A program made the position numbers and the translations under genes. From Brevundimonas sp. ASV9 (lineage in GTDB: Bacteria; Pseudomonadota; Alphaproteobacteria; Caulobacterales; Caulobacteraceae), in NCBI RefSeq assembly GCF_016429195.1, contig NZ_JAELUF010000030.1, positions 1-33,227 of the forward strand: 33,227 nucleotides of DNA, written 5' to 3'. Under the pieces are notes generated by a model that did no database searches, had not been told where the DNA came from, and saw nothing but the letters and a program-made list of their open reading frames with translations. Positions 8,568 through 18,803 of this stretch are shown in pieces (positions within the stretch are counted from its first letter, which is position 1; every line of letters begins with the position of its first letter).

Positions 8568-8986
8568 ATCTCCGGCGCCTGGATCACCGACAGGAACAGA
8601 CCCAACTGACGGATGGCGCCGGCGAAGGACTCATAATCCACCGGCTTGGTGATGTAGACGTTGCAGCCCAGGTCGTAGCAACGCTGGATTTCGACCTTGT
8701 CGTCCGTGGTCGTCAGCACCACGACCGGAGCCCTCTTCAGACGGTCGTTGGCCTTCACCTTTTCCAGAATGTCCGTACCCGACATATCGGGCAGGTTGAG
8801 GTCGAGCAGGATCAGCAGCGGGCCATTGGCGAGGATTTCGTCGCTGAACAGATAGTCGAGCGCCGCACCACCCTCATCGAAATGCTTGATCTCGTTGTTG
8901 ATGTTGGCCCGGCGGATGTTCTTTTCGATCAGCTTGGCGTGGCCGTGGTCGTCTTCGACCATGATGATTTTGACGGGTTGCGTCAC
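8564..8986 (-). CDS. Single-domain response regulator (CheY/Rcp1-like)
   Basis: A 140-residue stand-alone receiver without an output domain. The acidic pocket is in [10 protein letters not shown], the phospho-acceptor is Asp62 in [12 protein letters not shown], the switch Thr is in VVLTTTDD and Lys114 is in [11 protein letters not shown]. The sequence is of the Rcp1 type, which often pairs with kinases of phytochrome-like domain order. It starts at GTG 8986, which overlaps the stop of the upstream CHASE3 kinase as GTGA, and its own stop overlaps the next gene as CTGA. It probably shuttles phosphoryl groups between the two kinases that flank it. Confidence 0.94.
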   Translation of the reverse strand: MTQPVKIIMVEDDHGHAKLIEKNIRRANINNEIKHFDEGGAALDYLFSDEILANGPLLILLDLNLPDMSGTDILEKVKANDRLKRAPVVVLTTTDDKVEIQRCYDLGCNVYITKPVDYESFAGAIRQLGLFLSVIQAPEI

Positions 8987-10509
8987 AGCGCGCCTCCGGG
9001 TTCAGACAGGATCAGTCGTTTGGGGAATTTCAGCAGGAAAGTCGAGCCTTTGCCCAGTTCGGACTCGACGTCGATGGTCCCGCCCAGGCGGCGCACGCTG
9101 TTTCTGACGAACGCCAGCCCCAGACCTTCGCCGGAACGGTCCTGTTTTCCGGAGCGGCGGAACAGCTCGAAGATCCGCTCATGGTCACGCGGGGCGATGC
9201 CCCGGCCGTTGTCGGCGACCCGGTAGACGACCCAGCCGCCCGGCACGTCTTCGCCCGACACGACGATTTCGCCTGGGCGGTCGTGATCCAGATATTTGAC
9301 GGCGTTGTCGATCAGGTTGCCGACGATCTGCTCCATCGAAATACGGTCGCTTTCGATTTCGGGCAGCGACTGCACATCGATGCGGGCGCCCGAGGCTTCG
9401 GTCTGGTGATGGACGCTGTTGGCGATGTTCTGAGCCATCGTCGTCATGTCCAGCGGTTCTGGAAGCAGGTTGCGGCGACCTTCGCGCGACAGCTTCAGGA
9501 TGGCGTTAATCAGCCGGTCCATCTTCTCGGTCGAGGCGCGGATGAAGCCGATGGCCTCGGGCATTTCCTCGCGCACGGCGGTGACGATCTCGGGATCGAC
9601 CACGCGCGTCTTTTCCGCCTCGTGGATCGCCTTGTCGACGATCTTGCCCGCCTGCTCCAGTTCGGAGGTGTAGCCCATCACGTTGACCAGCGGCGCGCGC
9701 AGGTCGTGGCTGACGATATAGGCGAAGCGTTGGATTTCCTCGTTCGCGCGCATTAGGTCGCCGGTTCGCTCGCGAACCTTGTCCTCCAGGGTGGCGTTGG
9801 CGGCGTCCAGGGTCGCGCGGGCGGACTGGATCTCGGCCACGTAACGCCGCACCAGCCAGGCCGAAAGCAGAGCCAGAACGAGGACCAGAAGCCCCGCGAT
9901 GGCGTTCATCGTGACGGTCAGGAAGCCAAACCGCTCCGAGGCCCGGCGTCGGCTGTCGATCCTGTCGGATTTCAGCTTGTCGAACTTCTCGATGGCGGCT
10001 CGGAGCTCGTCCATATACTGCTTGCCTTCGCCAGACCGCACGGCCTGGATCGACTGCCCGATCCGACCCTGCCGCGCCAAAGCGACGGTGCGCTCCATCT
10101 CGTCCCATTTCCTGTCACCCAGACGGTGAATGGGTTCGACGGTGTCTTTCAGCGTCGGATCGAGGGCTGCGCCCTCATCCAGAAACGCCAGCGCGGGCTC
10201 CATGTCGGCCCTGGAGTCACGATAGGGCTGTAGAAAGTCGCTTCGTCCCGTCAGCAGAAAACCGCGTTGCGACGTTTCGGCGTTCAGGCTCGCAATGAGA
10301 ACCGTACGCGCGGCGCGCCGCATCTGCTGAGCATGCTCGATTGTCTTGTTCAACGCGACGGTGCGCTGGATCATCACGAAGGTCGTCGCATTGACCACGA
10401 TCAGCAGTCCGAACGCCAGGATCAGCATGGCAGAGATCGACCGGGCCAACGACGGCGTACGCATGAAGTCGCGCAGGCGCGACCATTGGGATCGGGGGTT
10501 CGGACTCAT
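8983..10509 (-). CDS. CHASE3-domain sensor histidine kinase
   Basis: Membrane sensor kinase of 508 residues. A first membrane helix lies at about 24-47, a periplasmic CHASE3 sensor region at about 50-190 (TSQRGFLLTGRSDFLQPYRD is characteristic), and a second helix at about 198-221. A coiled coil leads to HisKA with His268 in FAYIVSHDLRAPL. The HATPase domain has the N-box NLIDNAVKY, G1 ADNGRGIAP and G2 GEGLGLAFV. The ligand is unknown. It is the first gene of the overlapping kinase/regulator/kinase set; the flhA stop lies 62 bases upstream on the same strand, so read-through from the flagellar operon is possible. Confidence 0.94.
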   Translation of the reverse strand: MSPNPRSQWSRLRDFMRTPSLARSISAMLILAFGLLIVVNATTFVMIQRTVALNKTIEHAQQMRRAARTVLIASLNAETSQRGFLLTGRSDFLQPYRDSRADMEPALAFLDEGAALDPTLKDTVEPIHRLGDRKWDEMERTVALARQGRIGQSIQAVRSGEGKQYMDELRAAIEKFDKLKSDRIDSRRRASERFGFLTVTMNAIAGLLVLVLALLSAWLVRRYVAEIQSARATLDAANATLEDKVRERTGDLMRANEEIQRFAYIVSHDLRAPLVNVMGYTSELEQAGKIVDKAIHEAEKTRVVDPEIVTAVREEMPEAIGFIRASTEKMDRLINAILKLSREGRRNLLPEPLDMTTMAQNIANSVHHQTEASGARIDVQSLPEIESDRISMEQIVGNLIDNAVKYLDHDRPGEIVVSGEDVPGGWVVYRVADNGRGIAPRDHERIFELFRRSGKQDRSGEGLGLAFVRNSVRRLGGTIDVESELGKGSTFLLKFPKRLILSEPGGAL

Positions 10510-10571
10510 GACGGCGGAGCTTTAGCGGGGTGCGTCGCCGCGTCAAACGTCAAACTGCCAAGTCGGCGGGA

Positions 10572-12689
10572 TCAGACCTGGCCGAGGGTCCGCAACCGGG
10601 CCTTGGGGTGGATCTCGTTCTGGCTCATCACGACGGTCTGGCCGCGGAAGCGTTCGATGATCGAGCGCACATAGGGCCGCGTCATCGGGCCGGTCAGCAG
10701 GACCGGGTTCTCGCCCGTCATGGCGATACGCTCGAAGGTGTCGCGAACGGCGCGGATGAAGTCCTGAAGGCGTGACGGCGCCATCGCCAGCTGCTTGTCC
10801 TCGCCATTGCCGATCAGGCTTTCGGCGAAGGCGTTTTCCCATTCCGGCGACAGGGTAACGATGGGCAGGGCACCCTCGCCGTCCTTGTTCTGCCAGCACA
10901 GTTGGCGGCCCAGGCGCGCACGAACGTGTTCGACCAAGGTGGTGACGCTGGAACTGTGCGGCGCAGCCTCCGCCAGGCCTTCCAGGATCGCAGGGAGGTC
11001 GCGAATGGACACCTTCTCGCGCAGAAGCGACTGCAACACCCGCTGCAGCGTCGTGACGGTGACCACGCTGGGCACCAGTTCTTCGACCAGCTTCTTCTCT
11101 TCGGCGCCCAGTTCCTTCAGCAGCTTCTGCACCTCCGCATAGGACAGCAGATCGGCCATATTGTCTTTCAGGATCTCGGTCAGATGGGTCGTTAGGACCG
11201 TCGACGGATCGACCAGCGTATAGCCCCGGAACGTCGCCTCCTCGCGCAGACCTTCCTCGATCCAGGTCGCCGGCAAGCCAAAGGCGGGTTCGCGCATATG
11301 CTCGCCCGGAAGCTCGACCTGGCGACCTGCCGGATCCATCGCCATCAGGTGGCCCAGGCGCACCTCGCCCGCGCCCGTTTCCATCTCCTTGATGCGGATA
11401 GCGTAGCCTTGGGTCGGCAGGCGCATGTTGTCGAGGATGCGCACCTGGGGAATGACGAAACCGTATTCCTGGGCCAGCGACCGCCGCAGAGCGCGAATCT
11501 GATCGGTCAGGCGCCGCCCTTCCAGGTCGTTGATCAGGCTGAGAAGCGAGTAGCCGAGTTCGATCTTCACCTCGTCGATGGTGAGCACATTGGCGATCGG
11601 CTCTTCGACGTCTTCCTTGGGTTTTGCGGCCGCTGCCGCCGCCGCAATTTCCGCCTCTGTCGGCTGAGGCTTCAAGCGATTGCGGCCCAGCCGCCAGGCC
11701 ATGAAGCCCGAGCCGATGGCCAGGGCCGCGAACGGGATCAGCGGCATACCGGGGATCAGACCGATCAGACCGGCGGCGCCCGAGACCACGCCCAGCGACA
11801 CGGGATTGGTCGCCAGCTGGGTGACCATGGCCTTGTCCGCCGTGCCCTCGACGCCCGCCTTGGACACCAGGAAGCCGGCGGCGATCGAGATGATGATGGC
11901 CGGCACCTGCGTCACCAGACCGTCGCCGATGGTCAGCTGGACATAGGTGTTGGCGGCCTCCATCGCCGGCATGCCGTGTTGCAGCGTACCGATCAGTATG
12001 CCGCCGATCGCGTTGATGAAGGTGATGATCAGGCCCGCGACGGCGTCGCCGCGCACGAATTTGGAGGCGCCGTCCATGGCGCCGAAGAAGGTCGATTCCT
12101 GCTCCAGCTCCTTGCGGCGCAGCTTGGCCTGATCCTCGGTGATCAGACCCGACGACAGATCGGCGTCGATGGCCATCTGCTTGCCTGGCATGGAGTCCAG
12201 GGTGAAGCGGGCGGACACTTCGGCGATCCGGGTCGAACCCTTGGTGATGACGACGAAGTTCACCACCAGAATGATCGCGAAGATGATCACCCCGATGATG
12301 AAGTTGCCGCCCATCATCAGCTGACCGAAGGCGTTGATGACCTGGCCCGCCGCATCGTGACCTTCCTGGCCGTGGGTCAGGATCAAACGCGTGGAGGCCA
12401 GGTTCAGACCGAGACGGAACAGGGTCGAGACCAGCAGCACCGTCGGGAAAATGGCGAAGTCCAGCGGCCGCTTCATCATCACGGCGGTCATCAGGATCAG
12501 CACGCTGGACACCAGCGAGAAGGCCAGCAGCAGATCCAGCAGGAACTTGGGCACTGGCAGGATCAGCAGCATGATCACGCCGATCACGCCCACCGCCATC
12601 AGGACTTCGCCGCGGTTCAGCCAGCCGATCACGTCGCGTCCCGTCGGGCGCGCCATGCCGTCCTTCATCAGGATCGGCGCATCAGCCAC
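10572..12689 (-). CDS. flhA: Flagellar biosynthesis protein FlhA
   Basis: Export-gate protein of the flagellar type III secretion system, 705 residues. The N-terminal half has about eight membrane helices (first at about 28-50). The FHIPEP-family signature RIAEVSARFTLDSMPGKQMA is at about residues 153-172, and the C-terminal cytoplasmic domain binds export substrates and chaperones. The frame starts at GTG 12689 (GTG GCT GAT), which overlaps the beta-lactamase stop by 8 bases and has GGAGG about 10 bases upstream. ATG 12668 and ATG 12656 (the latter with AAGGA just before it) are alternatives. It follows flbD and the beta-lactamase in the fliF transcript direction. C. crescentus knows this gene as flbF. 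Confidence 0.96.
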   Translation of the reverse strand: MADAPILMKDGMARPTGRDVIGWLNRGEVLMAVGVIGVIMLLILPVPKFLLDLLLAFSLVSSVLILMTAVMMKRPLDFAIFPTVLLVSTLFRLGLNLASTRLILTHGQEGHDAAGQVINAFGQLMMGGNFIIGVIIFAIILVVNFVVITKGSTRIAEVSARFTLDSMPGKQMAIDADLSSGLITEDQAKLRRKELEQESTFFGAMDGASKFVRGDAVAGLIITFINAIGGILIGTLQHGMPAMEAANTYVQLTIGDGLVTQVPAIIISIAAGFLVSKAGVEGTADKAMVTQLATNPVSLGVVSGAAGLIGLIPGMPLIPFAALAIGSGFMAWRLGRNRLKPQPTEAEIAAAAAAAKPKEDVEEPIANVLTIDEVKIELGYSLLSLINDLEGRRLTDQIRALRRSLAQEYGFVIPQVRILDNMRLPTQGYAIRIKEMETGAGEVRLGHLMAMDPAGRQVELPGEHMREPAFGLPATWIEEGLREEATFRGYTLVDPSTVLTTHLTEILKDNMADLLSYAEVQKLLKELGAEEKKLVEELVPSVVTVTTLQRVLQSLLREKVSIRDLPAILEGLAEAAPHSSSVTTLVEHVRARLGRQLCWQNKDGEGALPIVTLSPEWENAFAESLIGNGEDKQLAMAPSRLQDFIRAVRDTFERIAMTGENPVLLTGPMTRPYVRSIIERFRGQTVVMSQNEIHPKARLRTLGQV

Positions 12690-13587
12690 GACCCAAGACC
12701 TCCAGTGCGCGACGGGTCGCCTCGGCGATCACGGCCGCATTGGCGTCGTCAGACGTCGCCCGGGTGGCGTGGTAATAGGCAGCGACGATCACGGGTTGGC
12801 CGTTCGGCGGATACAGCAGGCCGATGTCATTGGTCGGCCCATAGCCCCCCGTCCCCGTCTTGTGCGACACCCGCCAGTCCGCAGGCGTCCCAGCCCTAAG
12901 ACGATTCTGACCCGTGGGCGTATCGGTCATCCACTGCAGCAACAGAGCGCGTGACGCTGCAGTCAGGGGCGAGGCCTGATCCAGAAAAAGACGTCGGAGA
13001 TTGGAGACGGATTGGTTGGGAAGGATGGTGTCCTTGTCGCCGTCCAGGCGATTCATCTCCGGCTCGAACCGATCTGAGCGGGTGCTGCCGTCGCCGATGC
13101 CGCGATAGAAGGTCTGCATCGCCGACGGGCCGCCCATGGCCTTCAGCAACAGATTGGCGGCAGGGTTGTCGCTGACCTCAACCGCGCCCTTCATCAACTG
13201 CTCGACCGTCAGGCTGGCGCCAACGACGGGCTCGGTCACCGGAGCGTGGTTGACCATGTCCGCCGCTGTGATGGGGATGCGGCGATCAAGTCGCTCCTGC
13301 CCGGCCTGCACCCGCAACAGGGTCGCGGCCGCCAGATACATCTTGAAGGTCGAGCAATAGACGAAGCGTTCGTCACCGCGCCAAACCAGCTTACGGCCCG
13401 TCGCCGCGTCCTGAACGACGAAGCCTAAACGGCCGCTATTGCGCGCTTCCAGGTCGGACAGGTCAATGACCTCGTCTGACAGAGGGGCGGGCGCGGCAGG
13501 GCGTGACTCTGCGCGCGGCGAACAGCCGACCGCGCTCAAGGCGGCCAGCCCCGTCAGGACGCATCGGCGCTCCACGGATGCGCGCAT
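12682..13587 (-). CDS. bla: Class A beta-lactamase, probable lipoprotein or Tat substrate
   Basis: Serine beta-lactamase, 301 residues, expected to hydrolyse beta-lactams in the periplasm. All class A motifs are present: S-x-x-K as STFK (Ser79), SDN at 139-141, the omega-loop glutamate in RFEPEMN (Glu175, Ambler 166) and KTG at 243-245. The N-terminus has ERRCVLTGLAALSAVGC, compatible with a twin-arginine or lipoprotein signal (Cys22, an imperfect lipobox). Four bases separate it from the flbD stop, and its own stop overlaps the flhA start by 8 bases, so it is embedded in the flagellar operon. No strong Shine-Dalgarno precedes the ATG, suggesting translation coupled to flbD. The substrate range cannot be read from the sequence. 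Confidence 0.94.
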   Translation of the reverse strand: MRASVERRCVLTGLAALSAVGCSPRAESRPAAPAPLSDEVIDLSDLEARNSGRLGFVVQDAATGRKLVWRGDERFVYCSTFKMYLAAATLLRVQAGQERLDRRIPITAADMVNHAPVTEPVVGASLTVEQLMKGAVEVSDNPAANLLLKAMGGPSAMQTFYRGIGDGSTRSDRFEPEMNRLDGDKDTILPNQSVSNLRRLFLDQASPLTAASRALLLQWMTDTPTGQNRLRAGTPADWRVSHKTGTGGYGPTNDIGLLYPPNGQPVIVAAYYHATRATSDDANAAVIAEATRRALEVLGRG

Positions 13588-13591
13588 AGGT

Positions 13592-15004
<1,413 letters not shown>

Positions 15005-15040
15005 CGTTCTTCTCCTCTAATCTCTAAAGCCGGTCGCCAA

Positions 15041-15373
15041 TCAGGCGCCCGAATCCTCGGTCTTGATGATTTCCGTCATGGTCACGCCCAGCCGGTCGTC
15101 GACGACGACGACCTCGCCGCGCGCGATCAGGCGGTTGTTGACGAAGATGTCGATCGCCTCGCCGACCTTGCGGTCCAGCTCCAGAACCGAGCCCTTGTTC
15201 AGCTTCAGCAGCTGGGCCACCGACATGTGCGACTTGCCCAGAACGGCCGAGATGTTGACCGGCACGTCGAAGACGGTCGCCAGGTCGGCGGCGCTTTTTT
15301 CGCCGCTGTCGTCCAGGGGCGGCAGGCCCGAAAGGCCGGAGAATTCCTCCAGCGCCAAGTCGTCGGATGCCAT
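15041..15373 (-). CDS. fliN: Flagellar motor switch protein FliN
   Basis: C-ring switch component, 110 residues. The SpoA/FliN fold fills the C-terminal 80 residues: VFDVPVNISAVLGKSHMSVA, LLKLNKGSVLELDRKVGEAI, then IFVNNRLIARGEVVVVDDRL. The ATG of MASDDLALEEF is chosen; it overlaps the fliH stop by one base (TGATG). The longer frame to 15502 adds an Arg-rich nonsense extension inside fliH. It acts at the cytoplasmic face of the basal body with FliG and FliM (not in the window). Confidence 0.95.
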   Translation of the reverse strand: MASDDLALEEFSGLSGLPPLDDSGEKSAADLATVFDVPVNISAVLGKSHMSVAQLLKLNKGSVLELDRKVGEAIDIFVNNRLIARGEVVVVDDRLGVTMTEIIKTEDSGA

Positions 15374-16035
15374 CAGAACATGCTCCTGTCGACGGGAAGG
15401 GTTTCGGCGTGTCCGGCCTCGGCGGCCAGGGCGGCGGTCAGGGCCTCGGCGACACGGTCGGCCGAGCCTTGCGGATCGTGATCGGCACGCCCGTCGGCCC
15501 ATTCCAGCTGGAAGGCGGCCTGAGCCATGCCCGGTTCATCGCGGAAGGCGACCACGCCAGTAAAGCCGCTGTCGGCGCAGGCGCTCTCGATCAGGCCGCG
15601 CGCCTCGTCATCCAGGCCCGAAGCGCGAACGACCAGACGTGGCGAGGCGTCGATTTCCTGCGCCAACAGTTCCAACGCGGCTTTCAGCGGCGCATGCGGA
15701 AACCGCTCCAGAGCGGCCCCGGCGATGGTGCGCGCAGCAGCCAGGGCTAGGTCAGCGGCCTGTTCCCGGTGCGCCTGGGCCACAGCCTTCAGGGTCGGCA
15801 TGGCCGAGGCCACAGCCTGGGCGATATTGCTCAGGGCCATGGCGCGGATGTTTTCGACCTCGCTGAGCGCCTGTTCGCGCGCCTCCAGACGCCCTTGGGC
15901 GACCAGAGCATCGACCTCGGCCGGCAGATAGGAGCGTTTGGCTGGCGTCCAAGCGCCCGGGCGCACGACCGTGCCGTCCGCGTCAAACTCTGTGTCAAAG
16001 GCGAAGAGGCGCCGGATTTCAGGGGACTGGGTCAT
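15373..16035 (-). CDS. fliH: Flagellar assembly protein FliH (FlbE)
   Basis: Regulator of the flagellar export ATPase FliI, called FlbE in Caulobacter; 220 residues. It begins MTQSPEIRRLFAFDTEFDADG. A long Ala/Glu-rich coiled-coil region follows (about 38-115), and the C-terminal domain includes SPRLVVRASGLDDEARGLIE. Overall similarity in this family is low, so the call rests on the composition, length and exact position between fliG and fliN, as in the Caulobacter fliF operon. It starts one base after the fliG stop and ends in a TGATG junction with fliN. Confidence 0.85.
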   Translation of the reverse strand: MTQSPEIRRLFAFDTEFDADGTVVRPGAWTPAKRSYLPAEVDALVAQGRLEAREQALSEVENIRAMALSNIAQAVASAMPTLKAVAQAHREQAADLALAAARTIAGAALERFPHAPLKAALELLAQEIDASPRLVVRASGLDDEARGLIESACADSGFTGVVAFRDEPGMAQAAFQLEWADGRADHDPQGSADRVAEALTAALAAEAGHAETLPVDRSMF

Positions 16036-16036
16036 G

Positions 16037-17071
16037 TCAGTAGATCAACTCGTCGTCGGCGCCCTGACCGGCCAGCATGATGTCGCCCTTGGCGGCCAGA
16101 TCCTTGGCGACCTGGACCATGGCCATCTGGGCGGCGTCCACGTCCTTCAGACGCACCGGCCCCATCGACTCCATGTCCTCGCGCATGATCTTGGACGCGC
16201 GCTCGGACATGTTGGAGAAGAACATCTCGCGCAGACCTTCGGACGCGCCCTTCATCGCCAGGCCCAGCGAATCCTTGTCCACGGCGCGCAGCAAGGTCTG
16301 CACCCCGCCCGGATCCAGCTTGGACAGATCCTCGAAGACGAACATCAGGGCGCGGATGCGTTCGGCCGATTCACGATTGCGCTCTTCCAGAGCCCCGATG
16401 AAGCGGGCCTCGGTCTGGCGGTCGAAGCTGTTGAAGATGTCGGCCATCATCTCGTGGCTGTCGCGCTTGGAGGTGCGCGCCAGGTTCGACATGAACTCGG
16501 TGCGCAGCGTGGCCTCAATCTTGTCCAGGATCTCGCGCTGCACGGGCTCCATGCGCAGCATCCGCTGAACGCATTCCAGGGCGAAGTCTTCCGGTAGGCT
16601 GGTCAGGACGCGGGCGGCGTGGTCCGAGCGCACCTTGGACAGAATCACGGCGACGGTCTGGGGGTATTCGTTCTTCAGATAGTTGGCGAGAACGGCCTCG
16701 TTCACATTGCCCAGCTTGTCCCACATGGTGCGACCGGCCGGCCCCCGGATTTCCTCCATCAGGCCGTCGACGCGATCCTTGGGCAGGAAGGCGGCCAGCA
16801 GCTTTTGCGTCTGCTCGTAGCTGCCCATGACCGAGCCCGAACCGGACAAGCCCGAGACGAACTCGATCATCAGAGCCTCGACGGCCTCGGCGCTGACGTT
16901 GCCCAAGGTCGCCATGGCCTGTGAGATTTCCTTGACCTCGTCGTCGTCCAGCCGCTCCCACAGGGCGGTGTGCTCTTCGCCCAGCGCCAGCAGGATGACG
17001 GCGGCCTTCTCCGGCCCCGACAGCTTGTTGGGATCGTCGATCGAGGCTTTCTTGTTGACCAGCTTCGCCAT
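16037..17071 (-). CDS. fliG: Flagellar motor switch protein FliG
   Basis: Rotor protein coupling stator torque to the MS ring, 344 residues. The N-terminal domain ([20 protein letters not shown]) binds FliF. The middle domain has an EYPQT form of the EHPQ motif in [15 protein letters not shown], and the C-terminal torque domain has the charged helix region [20 protein letters not shown]. The start ATG overlaps the fliF stop (TGATG). Length and motifs are normal for the family. Confidence 0.97.
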   Translation of the reverse strand: MAKLVNKKASIDDPNKLSGPEKAAVILLALGEEHTALWERLDDDEVKEISQAMATLGNVSAEAVEALMIEFVSGLSGSGSVMGSYEQTQKLLAAFLPKDRVDGLMEEIRGPAGRTMWDKLGNVNEAVLANYLKNEYPQTVAVILSKVRSDHAARVLTSLPEDFALECVQRMLRMEPVQREILDKIEATLRTEFMSNLARTSKRDSHEMMADIFNSFDRQTEARFIGALEERNRESAERIRALMFVFEDLSKLDPGGVQTLLRAVDKDSLGLAMKGASEGLREMFFSNMSERASKIMREDMESMGPVRLKDVDAAQMAMVQVAKDLAAKGDIMLAGQGADDELIY

Positions 17072-18711
17072 CAGCCTTCGGCCACCCAGGTCCGCAGGAT
17101 GCCGGCCGCGTCATCGGGATGCGACTGAACGAAGTCAGCGACCTTCTTGACCGATGACGCCTTCACCTGACCTTCGATGCGGGCGATGTCGATCTTCTGT
17201 TCCATCTCGCTGGGCGCCGGCAGCTGAACCAACTGAGGCTGGCCGTCCGGGCCGATCACCGTGGTCGCCACGGTGGTGACCGGCACGCCGTTGGCGCCAG
17301 CTAGCGCCGGCAGATTGGCCCCGCCGCCCGCCGCCGTCTTCAGCAGAGGACGCAGCACGAAGAAGATCAGCAGTAAGGCGACGACCGTCAGAATGCCCAG
17401 CTCGACGAAACGCATGATGTCGTTCTTGGAGAAATCCAGCAGCGACGACTTGCCGTCCAGACCACCCTCGATGCCCGTGTCGTGATTGAAGCGGACGTTG
17501 ATGACCTCGATCTTGTCGCCGCGCGTCTCGTCGATGCCGGCGGCGGCGGCGACCAGCGACTTGATCTGGGCGATCTCCTCGGCCGTGCGCGGCGCATAGG
17601 TCGGCTCGCCCTTGCCGTCCTTGGCCGGCGTCCACTTGCCGTCCACCGCGACGGCGACGGCCAGCTTCTTGACCTCGCCCGGCTCCTTGGTCGTGGTCGT
17701 GGTGGTCTTGGAGATTTCGTAGTTGGTCGTCTCGGCGTTTTCCGAGTTGGTCGAACCGGCCGGCGTCGCGCCGGGCGCAGCCCCGCCGGGGATGTTGTTC
17801 GTCGCAGTCACGCCGCCGTCGGGCTGGGCGCTGTTGTCTGCGGATTGCGAGCCGTTGGTCGTGGTCGATCTGACGACCTGACCATCGGGGTCGAACTTCT
17901 CTTCCTGCGTCGTGGCGCGGCTCTGGTCGATGTCGGCCGTCACCTGGACGCGAGCGGCGCCGGCGCCGACGACGCCTTCGACGATGTCCTTGATGCGCGC
18001 TTGAAGCTGGCTCTCGGTATTGCCCTTGGCCTCGGCGGCGGACGCGGAGGTGAAGGTTCCGTCGTCGCTGCCGGCCGCCAGGGTGCGGTTCGTCTGGTCC
18101 GCGACGGTGACGCGGTCGGGCTTCAGGTTCGGCACGGACGAGGCCACTAGGTTGCGGATCGCCCGCACCTGATCGCTCGTCAGGTCACGCCCGCCCAGGC
18201 CCACCAGAACGGCGGCGGTCGGCTCGCCGGCGGCCGAGGTGAACATCTCGCGGCGCGGCATGGTGATGTGGACGCGGGCGGCGGTGATGCCGCGCATGGA
18301 CATGATGGTGCGCGACAGTTCACCCTGCAGGGCGCGCTGTTCGTTCAACTGTTGCTGGAACTCGGTCTGGCCTAGCACCGACTGGCTGTCGAACAGCTCG
18401 TAACCAACCGATCCGGACGTGACCAAACCCTTGCCCGCAACCAGCATCCGCGCCGTGCCGACCTCGTCGCGGTTGACCATGATGGTCGAACCGTCGCCCT
18501 TGGAAGAATATTTGATGCCGGCTTGGTCCAGGGCGGCGCTGATCTCGCTGGCCTCGCGCAGATCCAGGTTGGAATAAAGCAGGGCGTCCGGCGCTTGGCC
18601 CATGCGCAGCATGACGGCGACCAGCACGGCGGCCACGCCTGCGGCGACGCCGAGGACCGCAGCCAGACGGCCGATCCCGAACTTCTGCAACGCCGCTGTG
18701 AAGCCGCCCAC
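17071..18711 (-). CDS. fliF: Flagellar MS-ring protein FliF
   Basis: Forms the MS ring in the inner membrane, the base on which the flagellum assembles; 546 residues from the GTG at 18711 ([19 protein letters not shown]). The frame continues upstream to 18849, but that stretch is Arg-rich and crosses the promoter region, so it is rejected. The first membrane helix is at about 15-35. The ring-building domain contains [15 protein letters not shown] and [14 protein letters not shown] low-complexity Thr/Asn/Gly linker lies mid-protein, a second helix is at about 435-457, and the C-terminal tail [20 protein letters not shown] binds FliG. It is the first gene of the operon; a CtrA box and a dyad lie in its leader. 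Confidence 0.96.
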   Translation of the reverse strand: MGGFTAALQKFGIGRLAAVLGVAAGVAAVLVAVMLRMGQAPDALLYSNLDLREASEISAALDQAGIKYSSKGDGSTIMVNRDEVGTARMLVAGKGLVTSGSVGYELFDSQSVLGQTEFQQQLNEQRALQGELSRTIMSMRGITAARVHITMPRREMFTSAAGEPTAAVLVGLGGRDLTSDQVRAIRNLVASSVPNLKPDRVTVADQTNRTLAAGSDDGTFTSASAAEAKGNTESQLQARIKDIVEGVVGAGAARVQVTADIDQSRATTQEEKFDPDGQVVRSTTTNGSQSADNSAQPDGGVTATNNIPGGAAPGATPAGSTNSENAETTNYEISKTTTTTTKEPGEVKKLAVAVAVDGKWTPAKDGKGEPTYAPRTAEEIAQIKSLVAAAAGIDETRGDKIEVINVRFNHDTGIEGGLDGKSSLLDFSKNDIMRFVELGILTVVALLLIFFVLRPLLKTAAGGGANLPALAGANGVPVTTVATTVIGPDGQPQLVQLPAPSEMEQKIDIARIEGQVKASSVKKVADFVQSHPDDAAGILRTWVAEG

Positions 18712-18754
18712 GCGTCCCCGCCCCCTACTCGCGGGAGACACGAACGCCCCGCTA

Positions 18755-18767
18755 GGCAGAAAATGCC
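18755..18767 (-). promoter_or_regulatory. Dyad in fliF leader, possible FlbD (ftr-like) operator
   Basis: GGCA-GAAAA-TGCC (plus-strand reading) is a 4-bp-arm palindrome around an A-rich centre, 21 bases downstream of the CtrA box in the direction of fliF transcription, about where the transcription start would be expected. In Caulobacter FlbD represses fliF through an ftr element near the start site. I infer the same here from position and an enhancer-like GGC/A-tract/GCC form; I cannot align it to a defined consensus. Confidence 0.35.
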
Positions 18768-18788
18768 GCCTGGATGGTAAACGTCGCG

Positions 18789-18803
18789 TTAAGACCCGCT
18801 TAA
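18789..18803 (-). promoter_or_regulatory. CtrA-binding box upstream of fliF
   Basis: A perfect TTAA-N7-TTAA, the full CtrA recognition motif of Caulobacterales, 77 bases before the fliF GTG. CtrA activates class II flagellar genes, including fliF, in C. crescentus, so site and target agree. The distal TTAA half contains the stop codon (TAA at 18802-18800) of the upstream hydrolase gene, so the promoter begins inside that gene's end. Confidence 0.85.

Noticed and set aside
11298..12899. 533-residue open frame on the plus strand opposite flhA
   Set aside because: Antisense shadow in GC-rich codons; the composition is His/Arg/Gln-rich with no domain, while flhA on the other strand is clear.
12682..13587. 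Idea that the beta-lactamase was brought by a transposon or integron
   Set aside because: No transposase, terminal repeats, attC site or target duplication flanks it; the junctions are tight and in operon style.
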